Source: a virus. From it: a DNA stretch of 35,650 nt. Positions 6,402 through 13,745 of the stretch are shown here, one piece after another; position 1 is the stretch's first letter, and each line of letters starts with the position of its first letter. The translations under genes and the position numbers were made by a program. Below the pieces are notes generated by a model. That model was given only the letters and a program-made list of their open reading frames with translations, was not told where the DNA came from and ran no database searches. The stretch covers positions 1 through 35,650 of the IMG/VR virus record IMGVR_UViG_3300050119_000068; one strand, written 5' to 3'.

Positions 6402-8324
6402 ATGGCGAGCAATGACGAATTGGTCAGATTGATCCTCGACGTTGAGGGCGGGGCCGCGATTGACGACCTAAACGAGCATATTGGTTATACGTCCGCATCT
6501 TTGGATCAGTTGAAAGCGGCTTACGACGCGGGGGACGTCGGCCTTTCCGAATACCTCAAAACCGGCAAGCAGCTTCAATCATCGCTCGATAAGCTCGTCG
6601 GGACGATGGCATCAGTTACGGCCGCTCAACACTCGCAAGTGAATGCTACCACCGAAGCGGCTCAAGCCTGGGCGGCAGAGGCCAATGCGGCCCTCGACGC
6701 CGCAATCGCGACTCGTGAAGCGGCGACGACAGCCGCTCAAGCGTGGGCAGCGGAGGCGAATGCGGCCCTCGACGTGGAGTCGGCCGCAAAGCGGCAAGCG
6801 ATAGCCGTCAAGGAAGCAGCCGAAGCGGAGCGGCTTGCGGCCCTAGCAGCGGCCGAAGCCGCAATCAAGACCTATGAGCTTGCCGATTCTTACAATTTAG
6901 AGGCTCATGCGAGCGACAACGTCACGTCCAATACCGGGCGTCAAGGCTCAATGTTGGAAGGTCTGTCCGCAAAGCAGACCGTCCGAAAACTCGGCATTCT
7001 TTCCTCTCTCGACGCTGAGAAAGAATACAACTCCGTTATCAATGCCGGAGCCGCTTATTCGACGAAGGGAGCCGCCGCGCTGGGATCGGCTGGAAAAGGC
7101 GCGAGCAAAGCCGCCTACCAGATGCAAATGCTGGGAAACACGATCGACGATCTTCAGTATGTTCCCGAGATGGGATTACGACCTATCTTAAATAACATCA
7201 TGATGATTAGTCCGGCAATCGGTATCGGACTCGTCGCTTTCGAGATGCTTCGCAAGGCGGTCGTCTCTTGGATCGGGGAAGCGGAGAAGGCTCAATCTCC
7301 GGTCGAAAAGCTCAAAGACAAGCTCGACGCGCTCAACGCCAAGCCGCTCAAGCTGGCAGTCGACCTGACGGAGATCGACACGCTTACGGCCCGGATCAAA
7401 ACCCTTGAGGAACGCAAATCGGCCCTCGAGTCGACGAAAAAAGGGAGTGCTCAAGACGAACTGGAGAAGGCGACCAAAGAGGCCGTCACCGACGCGGGTG
7501 GTGGATCGGGGGCGCTCTCCAAGTCGGTCTCGAAAGCCTTGGGGCCGCTCAAGGGATTCGTCGAGTCGGGGGATATCACCCGATATGACGAACTGTCCAA
7601 GGCGATCAGGGTGCAAGAAAAACTGTTCGGGGCAAACAAGGGATTCGAGAACCTCAACGTCGATCAACAGGCCAAATACAAGGATATCCGCAAGCGTGCC
7701 GAAGCCGCAAAGAAGAAAGAAGCTGACGACCTGGTTGCGGACGTAGTGCGAGGCGATCCGGCCGCGATCCGTCGGCTCAAGGGGCTTTCCGACGCGCTAC
7801 CGGAAGCGTTCCAACAAACGTCTTCCGAGGGGGAAACGGCCGCGACGGCGATCGACAAGCTACCCGGAAACGCGGCCGAAGCGGGGAAGCGGGTGGCCGA
7901 CGCCAAGTCGAAAAAGAAGCGATGGAAGGCGTTCGATGAGCAACAAAAGGAAGATGAGAAGGAAGGCCGAGAGAACGAGAAAGTTATCAAGAAACTGGCC
8001 GACGACAAGAAATCCGCCGACAAAAAGGCCGCCGCCGTGGACCAAAAGGCCGACGACGATCTTGTGCGGTCGACCGCGAAATGGAAGCGAGACAAGGCGA
8101 GTAAGTCTCGAAAGAAGGCAACCGCCGACAAGGCCGCGATGAAAGTAGCGAGGGAGGCCGTCAGCTTGCAGCAAGCCATGATGAACGCCTCTCAAGTGCT
8201 TGCCGAACAGAATCAACAAATCTTCGGTCAACAAGCAAGCTTGCGCCGACAAGCGAACATGCTTCAACAACAAATGCGACGCCAGCTTCCGAGCGGCGAT
8301 GGCAACTTCAACTCGGAACAATAA
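6402..8324 (+). CDS. Tape measure protein
   Basis: This encodes 640 residues, almost wholly helical. The N-terminus (LVRLILDVEGGAAIDDLNEHIGYT) and early YDAGDVGLSEYLKTGKQL segment are typical of phage tape measure proteins. Residues 85-150 are an Ala-rich coiled coil containing a 13-residue repeat (AQAWAAEANAALD, twice, 25 residues apart). Residues about 262-291 form a hydrophobic segment (IMMISPAIGIGLVAFEML). Residues 500-590 are a very charged Lys/Asp/Glu helix, and the end is Gln-rich. The protein sets tail length and is thought to travel with the DNA at injection. At roughly 0.15 nm per residue it would specify a tail near 95 nm (inference). It lies downstream of the tube gene and upstream of the hub. 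Confidence 0.85.
   Translation: MASNDELVRLILDVEGGAAIDDLNEHIGYTSASLDQLKAAYDAGDVGLSEYLKTGKQLQSSLDKLVGTMASVTAAQHSQVNATTEAAQAWAAEANAALDAAIATREAATTAAQAWAAEANAALDVESAAKRQAIAVKEAAEAERLAALAAAEAAIKTYELADSYNLEAHASDNVTSNTGRQGSMLEGLSAKQTVRKLGILSSLDAEKEYNSVINAGAAYSTKGAAALGSAGKGASKAAYQMQMLGNTIDDLQYVPEMGLRPILNNIMMISPAIGIGLVAFEMLRKAVVSWIGEAEKAQSPVEKLKDKLDALNAKPLKLAVDLTEIDTLTARIKTLEERKSALESTKKGSAQDELEKATKEAVTDAGGGSGALSKSVSKALGPLKGFVESGDITRYDELSKAIRVQEKLFGANKGFENLNVDQQAKYKDIRKRAEAAKKKEADDLVADVVRGDPAAIRRLKGLSDALPEAFQQTSSEGETAATAIDKLPGNAAEAGKRVADAKSKKKRWKAFDEQQKEDEKEGRENEKVIKKLADDKKSADKKAAAVDQKADDDLVRSTAKWKRDKASKSRKKATADKAAMKVAREAVSLQQAMMNASQVLAEQNQQIFGQQASLRRQANMLQQQMRRQLPSGDGNFNSEQ
6660..6774 (+). repeat. Tandem 75-bp-period repeat in tape measure gene
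   Basis: Two near-identical 40-base copies (6660-6699 and 6735-6774) encode AQAWAAEANAALD twice, 25 residues apart. The copies differ mostly at third codon positions, so the repeat is maintained at the protein level and is not a fresh duplication. Confidence 0.85.
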
Positions 8325-8333
8325 GGTCGGATC

Positions 8334-10526
8334 ATGTCGACAATCTTCAATCTCACGATTACCGTCGGCGGGACTCCGACCTCTTACGGCCCCGGATCGG
8401 CCGGGCGAGCATCGAACCGGATCAAGCTCGACCGCTTTACTCAGTCGATCGATGCTCCGCAAGTGTTGGAATTTCATCAATACGGCCGGGCGCTTCCCCC
8501 CTCATGGAAAGAGGGGGCGATCGTCGAGCTTGACTATCTCGGCACGCCGCTATTCTTGGGTGAAATCGTTTCGATCCAACCGAGCAAAGATCAGACCGGA
8601 TGGACGTTCGGTTATCAATGCAAGGGATTGAAATATGTCGGGAATAAGATTCCCGTTACCAATTCATTCGACTCGACGGGATTGGTTATCTACAACCTTC
8701 CGAGCGACGACCCCGACTATCTCCCGGCGAACTCCGGCCTTTCCGTAGCGACGATGTTGACGAATATGTTCACGATGCACGCAACGGCTCTTGCGGCCGT
8801 CGGTATCGCCGGGTTCGTGGCCGGAGACTTGACCCCGTTGACACTGGTTCCGACCGACCCCGTCACCTTCTCGGGCCCGGCGTTTTTCAACGCTATCGAT
8901 CAATTCTTGGACAAGTGGGCCGGTCTCTATTCGTGCTGGATTGAGTGGGTTGCGGCAACGTCGGATTGGCGAATCCGGGTCAAGAATTCCACGACCTTCA
9001 CCCCGACGACCTTGACCCTCGGAACCGATCCGATCGACTGGCCGAACTTCGCTCGCGATAGCTCCGGGAGCTATTCCAACGTCGTCATACGTGGTAAAGC
9101 GAATATCGAACCGCTCTACGGATCGGTGATCGACGGGACTCTGACACCGGCCTGGACCTCGGGCCAACAAACCTCGTGGACGTGGAATGACTTCATCCAA
9201 CCGGGCGGATCGACGGATTACGGGACGATCACGGCTCTCACATCGACGACCGTAACCGTCAAGTCGCATGATACGTCGGTCCACTGGGTAGCGAATTTCT
9301 GGTCAACCAATAAGGGGTCGCTTTGGTGTATCAACCCGGCGTCCACGGTTATCACCCAACAAGAGTATCGACAGATCATCTCATGTACGGCGATGGTGGC
9401 GGGGGGGACTTCGGTCCTTACCCTCGACCGACCGTTGGTCAACGGCGGGTACACCAACTATCGGGCCGTCTGTATCCCGGTCGACAGCTTGGGTGACGTG
9501 TGGCGACGATACAACGTCACGTCGTCGGTAGCGTTCGGCCACTTGGTTCACAAGTTCAATATTCCGGTCACATGGGGAGTCAACGGGGCCGTCGAGTCGA
9601 CCCTTTATCCCGTTGCGGCGATCGCCAACGGCGCAGCCTCATGGCCCGCGACGTTCCTCGTTGATCCGACCAATAATCAAATCGTGTTCACGGAACCCGT
9701 CGTCAAAGTCGGCAACTCTCAGTCGGTATTAAATGCGGGCGGGGGATTGGTCGTTGCGCCGACGGACGTGAATGCGTTGATCGCTTATTCGAGGGGAACC
9801 TTGACCGCAAGCGCGGGGCCGTCCGGGACGTTCCATTCGTTCGCGGGAATCACGAGGACTTGGTATCTCGACGATCCGGCTTGGATCAACGCCGGGGATC
9901 AGTCGAGCCGAGACGCCTTGGCGGCGCTCCGGCTGGCGACGGTTCAAGATACGGTCATCAATGGAGACGTGTCCTATAACGGTCTCTATGCTCCGGCCCT
10001 GGCGCTCGGGATGGCCCTCAACGTCGCGGGCAACGGCTATACGACCGGGTGGGAAGCCATCAACGGCCCCGTCCGGCAAATCGTGCTCAATTGGCCCGCG
10101 GACGGGGCGAGCAATTTCATGACGACGCTGGCCGTCAACAACCGGCGCAAACCCGCGACGGGGGAGAGCTACTATATCCATCCCGCATTCACCGGGGGGG
10201 CCGCTTGGGAACAATCCGGCCAAGGGTCGATTGGTCTCGGAGGCTACGGATCGGAGTCGATGGGCGACGAGGAATGGGGCCAAGGTGGCAACGAGGGCGG
10301 GTATGAGGGTGGCGACGAGGCCGGAGCGAACGAGGGGCAAGACGAGGCCGATGGAGGCGACGACGCGGAAGGTCCGGGTGGAGAAGGTGGGGGCGAGCTC
10401 GTCGGGCAGGATGATGAGGCCAAGGCCGCCTCGTCGCCAGCCGACGACGCCGCCGCTAACTCGGATTTCGTCGACGACGTCCTTGACAATACCGACCCGT
10501 CGCCGGAGCCATCTAATGACGAGTGA
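8334..10526 (+). CDS. Tail hub/baseplate protein with acidic C-terminus
   Basis: This encodes 730 residues with AAGGT eight bases before the ATG. The N-terminal half is beta-rich with LEFHQYGRALPPSWKEGAIVELDY and LFLGEIVSI, resembling the hub proteins (gp27/tail-associated-protein type) that follow the tape measure and cap the tube. A central insert (about residues 346-370, QIISCTAMVAGGTSVLTLDRP) matches a small beta-module also seen in the capsid and beta-helix proteins. Residues about 635-730 are disordered and strongly acidic, rich in Gly, Glu and Asp. The C-terminus overlaps the next gene by 11 bases. The hub call is inferred from position and strand pattern; no peptidase motif is apparent. 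Confidence 0.65.
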   Translation: MSTIFNLTITVGGTPTSYGPGSAGRASNRIKLDRFTQSIDAPQVLEFHQYGRALPPSWKEGAIVELDYLGTPLFLGEIVSIQPSKDQTGWTFGYQCKGLKYVGNKIPVTNSFDSTGLVIYNLPSDDPDYLPANSGLSVATMLTNMFTMHATALAAVGIAGFVAGDLTPLTLVPTDPVTFSGPAFFNAIDQFLDKWAGLYSCWIEWVAATSDWRIRVKNSTTFTPTTLTLGTDPIDWPNFARDSSGSYSNVVIRGKANIEPLYGSVIDGTLTPAWTSGQQTSWTWNDFIQPGGSTDYGTITALTSTTVTVKSHDTSVHWVANFWSTNKGSLWCINPASTVITQQEYRQIISCTAMVAGGTSVLTLDRPLVNGGYTNYRAVCIPVDSLGDVWRRYNVTSSVAFGHLVHKFNIPVTWGVNGAVESTLYPVAAIANGAASWPATFLVDPTNNQIVFTEPVVKVGNSQSVLNAGGGLVVAPTDVNALIAYSRGTLTASAGPSGTFHSFAGITRTWYLDDPAWINAGDQSSRDALAALRLATVQDTVINGDVSYNGLYAPALALGMALNVAGNGYTTGWEAINGPVRQIVLNWPADGASNFMTTLAVNNRRKPATGESYYIHPAFTGGAAWEQSGQGSIGLGGYGSESMGDEEWGQGGNEGGYEGGDEAGANEGQDEADGGDDAEGPGGEGGGELVGQDDEAKAASSPADDAAANSDFVDDVLDNTDPSPEPSNDE

Positions 10527-10929
10527 TTATGAGAGCCGAATCCGCCACCTCGAAATGCGGGTATCTGACCTCTTGCGCCGTCTCGCGAACGATGAATCGC
10601 AAATCGGGGCCTTGGCACTCGGCCAAGCGTCCGGCCGACAGAGTGCCCTCAACGCGACTCCGGGCGGAACGTCGGCTATCTTCTTTACGACATCGGCGAT
10701 CACGGCCGCGACGGTCTCCGGCTCTGGTCTGACTTCGGTCCTTACTTATGGATCGGGAACCGCACGCCATTGCGTCACCAACGGGACGGGGCAATCGAAG
10801 CCGGATACGACGGCTTCCGATATCACGATCTATTCACCGCTCAACGGTAGCTCGATACCGACCGCCCAATTCGTCGATTGCGACCTATGTGACGATGGAT
10901 CATGGCTCGTCGTCGTCGCATGGTGCTAA
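10516..10929 (+). CDS. Small tail-tip protein with N-terminal coiled coil
   Basis: This encodes 137 residues from ATG 10516, which lies within the last codons of the hub gene; the longer in-frame extension upstream is a shadow. Residues 4-34 form a coiled coil (YESRIRHLEMRVSDLLRRL), probably trimerising. The rest is a beta-rich domain (AIFFTTSAITAATV, IYSPLNGSSIPTAQFVDCDL) ending in DDGSWLVVVAWC. Coiled coil plus small C-terminal beta domain is the layout of minor fibres. A tail-tip or fibre role is inferred from this and from coupling to the hub gene. Confidence 0.62.
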   Translation: MTSDYESRIRHLEMRVSDLLRRLANDESQIGALALGQASGRQSALNATPGGTSAIFFTTSAITAATVSGSGLTSVLTYGSGTARHCVTNGTGQSKPDTTASDITIYSPLNGSSIPTAQFVDCDLCDDGSWLVVVAWC

Positions 10930-10941
10930 GGAGATACGACG

Positions 10942-11388
10942 ATGGCTCGAAAACGAGGGATGCCTTGCGCGCCGTGTTGCGGGGGAACCGCCGTATGCTC
11001 TATATGCGCGAGCACGCCGACGACGCTTTATGGATCGTGGACATACACGCCGATTGATTCAAGTTGCAACCCGTTGACCACGGTTACACTTAATTTCATT
11101 CTCACCTATGATATCACGAGCGGTTCTTGGATAAGCCCTTATCAGACGGCTACCGGCCTCGGAAGCGTGGCATGGGGAATCGCGTGCGGGACGACGTTGT
11201 CGGTCAAGATGCAGATGAATTGTTTTTCGAGCGGGACCACGGCTGTCGACGTCACTATTAGCAGAGCGAGTACCCTTATTTTCCAGCCATTAACTTTGGC
11301 CTCGATTTCATCCTGCACGCCGTTTTTTATCTCAGGATCACACGTCGACTCAAGGCAAGGGTTCATGTCAGCGACGGTAAGCGCATGA
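10942..11388 (+). CDS. Cysteine-rich tail-region protein
   Basis: This encodes 148 residues. The basic N-terminus is followed by a Cys cluster (C9, C12, C13, C19, C22, in CAPCCGG and CSIC), which could bind a metal or form disulphides. The remainder is a Thr/Ser-rich beta domain (TTVTLNFILTYDITSGSW, TLSVKMQMNCF) with four more Cys. The preceding GGAG and the 4-base ATGA overlap with the following gene show it belongs to the tail-tip operon. Probably a virion surface protein; the family is unknown. Confidence 0.6.
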   Translation: MARKRGMPCAPCCGGTAVCSICASTPTTLYGSWTYTPIDSSCNPLTTVTLNFILTYDITSGSWISPYQTATGLGSVAWGIACGTTLSVKMQMNCFSSGTTAVDVTISRASTLIFQPLTLASISSCTPFFISGSHVDSRQGFMSATVSA

Positions 11389-11717
11389 ATCAATGCGAAT
11401 CCTGCCCCGTCCCGATCGGCTCGACTTGCATCGCAGTCTCATCGAGGCACGTTCGCTTTTGTGCTTACCCGAGACTTGGCGGAACATTCCTCAGATTCAT
11501 CATTGAACAATCGACCGGAGTCGCTCCGTCCGATCCTGGAATCGTTCTCGACGCTATCGACTCATCGACGATCGCATCTATCGAGCTATGTGATTTCCGT
11601 CATTCCGATTGCGGGTGCCTCAAGGTCGATGCTCGTTGTCGTCTCGCCGGCTATGCCGTGATCGTCAACCTCGATTGGTGCGTCGGATGCGACGTGAGAA
11701 AAGAACTGCGAAAATAA
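11385..11717 (+). CDS. Cysteine-rich small protein, last of tail operon
   Basis: This encodes 110 residues with ten cysteines (4, 7, 15, 26, 69, 76, 78, 85, 99, 102), many as CxxC or CxC pairs, suggesting zinc binding or a disulphide-stabilised domain. It is coupled to the previous gene by an ATGA overlap, and it is the last gene before the early promoter at 11733. A virion role is inferred from position alone. Confidence 0.6.
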   Translation: MNQCESCPVPIGSTCIAVSSRHVRFCAYPRLGGTFLRFIIEQSTGVAPSDPGIVLDAIDSSTIASIELCDFRHSDCGCLKVDARCRLAGYAVIVNLDWCVGCDVRKELRK

Positions 11718-11732
11718 TTTACGAGACGGCCT

Positions 11733-11761
11733 TGACGACTGACCTGTCAGACCGTAGATTA
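11733..11761 (+). promoter_or_regulatory. Sigma-70-like promoter for the early operon
   Basis: TTGACG (11733-11738, 5/6 to consensus) and TAGATT (11756-11761, 4/6) are separated by exactly 17 bases. The site lies in the 92-bp gap between the last tail gene and the HTH gene at 11810, where a new transcription unit is expected. Confidence 0.5.
11740..11751. promoter_or_regulatory. Operator-like palindrome inside promoter spacer
   Basis: CTGACCTGTCAG has 5-base inverted arms around a 2-base centre and lies wholly between the -35 and -10 boxes of the candidate promoter. A bound dimer here would block RNA polymerase. The HTH product of the first gene downstream is the obvious candidate ligand (inference). 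Confidence 0.35.
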
Positions 11762-11809
11762 AGTGTGTCAAGCACAACCGCCGTGCATGACGGTCTCAAA
11801 GGTGGAGCG

Positions 11810-12052
11810 ATGGAAGATATAGACGATGACGGACCATCGGGAAAGAAGGGGGAACCAAAGCTGGTTACATTCGGTCGAGCAGCGCAAATCTTCGGAGTCA
11901 GGCCCACGACAATCTCGGAAGTCGCAACCCTGATGGGTATCAAACCCTATCCTTTCCCGATGAACGGGAGGGCAAAGGGACTTGATCAGAAGATGCTAAA
12001 TCGGATGGCTCGGGCCTTGGGCGTCGATCTTGACAAGGTCAAAATCGAATAA
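11810..12052 (+). CDS. Small HTH DNA-binding protein (MerR/excisionase-like)
   Basis: This encodes 80 residues from ATG 11810, with GGTGGAG just upstream; longer in-frame starts fall in the previous operon and before the promoter. After an acidic N-terminus, residues 20-45 (FGRAAQIFGVRPTTISEVATLMGI) form a helix-turn-helix like those of MerR/Xis-type regulators, followed by a basic wing and two helices (KMLNRMARALGVD). As the first gene behind the 11733 promoter it is likely an early regulator and possibly autoregulatory. It could also be a replication initiator accessory. The family assignment is approximate. Confidence 0.6.
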   Translation: MEDIDDDGPSGKKGEPKLVTFGRAAQIFGVRPTTISEVATLMGIKPYPFPMNGRAKGLDQKMLNRMARALGVDLDKVKIE

Positions 12053-12112
12053 GCCGCCGCGATGCAAACCGGGGATAACACGCCAGACTTCGAATAGAGA
12101 GCAGGTTCTTAT

Positions 12113-12793
12113 ATGACGGTTCCAAGCGGACGTGAAACCGCGATCGCAAGGGAGATCGGAATCCTGATCCAAGATCGGATTCGACTCAAGATCGTCGCCG
12201 ATGAGCATTTCCGTCAAGCGGCGGAATCTCAGGCGTCTGGCAAGGGAGCCAATCGGGAGATTGAGCAAATCGAGGCCATCTTGATCGAGCGATTCCATCT
12301 CTTGTCCGCGTCGGAATGGGTCGAGCATTACGATCCGAATACCGACAAGCTCTCCGCTTGGAGAGCGGCCCGATACACCTCGGGCCGGTCGCTGATCGAG
12401 TCTCACGACCTGGTCAGGCCCCTCGGGCTTGCGACGAGGATCGTCGAGGCCGAAGGGCCGCAAGCAGCCGACGAGGCCGAGCAAGCGGAGACGGACGGGA
12501 GCGATACGGGCGAATGGCCCGCACCGGCCGCGACGGCCTCCCCGCGATTCCTGGTCGAAGAGTCGCATGGAGCTTTCCGCGTCGTCGATATGGCGCGGTC
12601 GGGAGTTGTCTTCCGTCACCAGCTTCAAACATTCGCCGATGGGTTGGCAAGCCTGCTTAACGCCGATCCGGCCGACGTCATGACGATCTGGACGCGCATG
12701 GACCTGGCGATCCAATTCGCCTTGATCCGCTCGGGTTTCGAAGCATCCTCCCGTATGGTCGCTCGGATCGACGAAGCCCAGGACGAATTTTGA
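12113..12793 (+). CDS. Hypothetical early protein
   Basis: This encodes 226 residues. Residues 1-75 are helical and charged (REIGILIQDRIRLKIVADEHFRQAAE, REIEQIEAILIERFHLL). An acidic Ala/Glu-rich linker (residues 112-138) leads to a C-terminal alpha/beta domain (LVEESHGAFRVVDMARSGVVFRH, VMTIWTRMDLAIQFALI). No catalytic motif is recognised. It starts the early gene run after the HTH gene. Confidence 0.65.
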   Translation: MTVPSGRETAIAREIGILIQDRIRLKIVADEHFRQAAESQASGKGANREIEQIEAILIERFHLLSASEWVEHYDPNTDKLSAWRAARYTSGRSLIESHDLVRPLGLATRIVEAEGPQAADEAEQAETDGSDTGEWPAPAATASPRFLVEESHGAFRVVDMARSGVVFRHQLQTFADGLASLLNADPADVMTIWTRMDLAIQFALIRSGFEASSRMVARIDEAQDEF

Positions 12794-12821
12794 TCCCGCT
12801 CGACGGGGGAAGGGGGGACGT

Positions 12822-13055
12822 TTGAACCTGTCTGAATTCCTCGAATTCCTGGCGAAGCAAGCCCTGACCTTGCCGGGATCGAAGGGCGAGATTTACCGAG
12901 GAATCTACGCCGCAACCATGCTTTCGCTCGCTTCCGGCCCGGTCGATTTCGGCCTCGTGTCGGCCGAGATCACTCGATCGATCGAGCATTTCGAGAACGA
13001 CACGTTCGCGATTGGCGAACTCCAAGGCATCGATAGCACTACAATCCCTTACTGA
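12822..13055 (+). CDS. Hypothetical small helical protein (TTG start)
   Basis: This encodes 77 residues. The start is TTG at 12822, supported by the strong purine-rich site AGGGGGGA (12811-12818) four bases upstream; no ATG or GTG fits. The product is helical (LSEFLEFLAKQALTL, GIYAATMLSLASG, SAEITRSIEHFEN). The function is unknown. Confidence 0.55.
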   Translation: MNLSEFLEFLAKQALTLPGSKGEIYRGIYAATMLSLASGPVDFGLVSAEITRSIEHFENDTFAIGELQGIDSTTIPY

Positions 13056-13070
13056 TCAGGAAATCTTATC

Positions 13071-13358
13071 ATGTTTGAGCTTCGACCCGTTCTTGTCACG
13101 ACATCGAATCGTGGCGTCTTTTTCGGCTTCGCGACCGACACGACCGGCGACACGATCACCCTCGAACGCTGCCGCAACGCGATCTATTGGCCCTCCGACA
13201 CTCAAGGATTCCTCGGTCTCGCAGCTTTCGGACCTCGCAAGGGATGCCGGATCGGCGCAGCCGCCTCGAAGGTTGAACTCCGGGGAATCACCTCCGTCTC
13301 CGAGGTCACTGACCCCAAGGCCGTCGAAGCGTGGGAGTCCTACCCGTGGAGCCAGTAA
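13071..13358 (+). CDS. DUF6948-like small protein
   Basis: This encodes 95 residues. It shows a compact beta-barrel pattern: RPVLVTTSNRGVFFGFATD, then TITLERCRNAIYWPSD, GLAAFGPRKGCRIGAAASKVELRGIT, and a closing helix ending in WSQ. The V-x-V-x-T...G-V-x-F-G...R-N-x-x-x-W...G-P...S/R-I-G order matches what I remember of the DUF6948 family, found in phage and bacterial genomes and of unknown function. Its stop overlaps the start of the GGGTAC-repeat gene. In related loci, as I recall and cannot verify here, DUF6948 genes are linked to Gly-Tyr-Ser-Asp repeats. Confidence 0.6.
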   Translation: MFELRPVLVTTSNRGVFFGFATDTTGDTITLERCRNAIYWPSDTQGFLGLAAFGPRKGCRIGAAASKVELRGITSVSEVTDPKAVEAWESYPWSQ

Positions 13359-13720
13359 TCACCACCACACCCGCCGGGTACGGGTCCGGGTACGGGTCCG
13401 GGTCCGGGTCCGGGGACGGGTACGGGTACGGGTCCGGGGACGGGTACGGGTACGGGTCCGGGTACGGGTCCGGGTCCGGGGACGGGGACGGGGACGGGTA
13501 CGGGTCCGGGGACGGGTACGGGTACGGGTCCGGGTACGGGTCCGGGTACGGGTCCGGGGACGGGTACGGGGACGGGTACGGGTACGGGTACGCGTACGGG
13601 TCCGGGTACGGGTCCGGGGACGGGTACGGGTCCGGGTCCGGGTACGGGTACGGGTACGGGTACGGGTACGGGTACGGGTCCGGGTCCGGGTCCGGGGACG
13701 GGTACGGGTACGAAGAATAA
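13331..13720 (+). CDS. Gly-Tyr/Ser/Asp dipeptide-repeat protein
   Basis: This encodes 129 residues from GTG 13331 (an in-frame GTG at 13346 is an alternative), overlapping the DUF6948-like gene by 28 bases. After about 15 ordinary residues it consists of 56 dipeptides: 26 Gly-Tyr, 19 Gly-Ser, 10 Gly-Asp and one Ala-Tyr, then Glu-Glu. Glycine is always GGG, Tyr TAC, Ser TCC, Asp GAC, quite unlike the rest of the genome where Ser is mostly TCG. The product would be disordered, tyrosine-rich and possibly adhesive or prone to phase separation. Whether it is translated is not certain, because all six frames are open across the tract. Confidence 0.5.
   Translation: MGVLPVEPVITTTPAGYGSGYGSGSGSGDGYGYGSGDGYGYGSGYGSGSGDGDGDGYGSGDGYGYGSGYGSGYGSGDGYGDGYGYGYAYGSGYGSGDGYGSGSGYGYGYGYGYGYGSGSGSGDGYGYEE
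13376..13711 (+). repeat. 336-bp hexamer tract (GGGTAC/GGGTCC/GGGGAC)
   Basis: Fifty-six consecutive hexamers, in perfect phase with no indel, are GGGTAC (26), GGGTCC (19), GGGGAC (10) and one GCGTAC. Guanine triplets every six bases make the + strand a very strong G-quadruplex candidate. The order of the three unit types is irregular, so the tract is not a simple tandem copy of a longer unit. Confidence 0.95.
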
Positions 13721-13745
13721 CCTTCCTCTTATATAAGGACTTCTC

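Noticed and set aside
6088-6432. + strand frame as a tail assembly chaperone
   Set aside because: It is Arg-rich and without helical pattern, has no ribosome site, and runs into the tape measure start; the minus-strand membrane gene explains the open stretch.
13376-13711. CRISPR array
   Set aside because: The units are 6 bp with no spacers, so this is a simple hexamer repeat.
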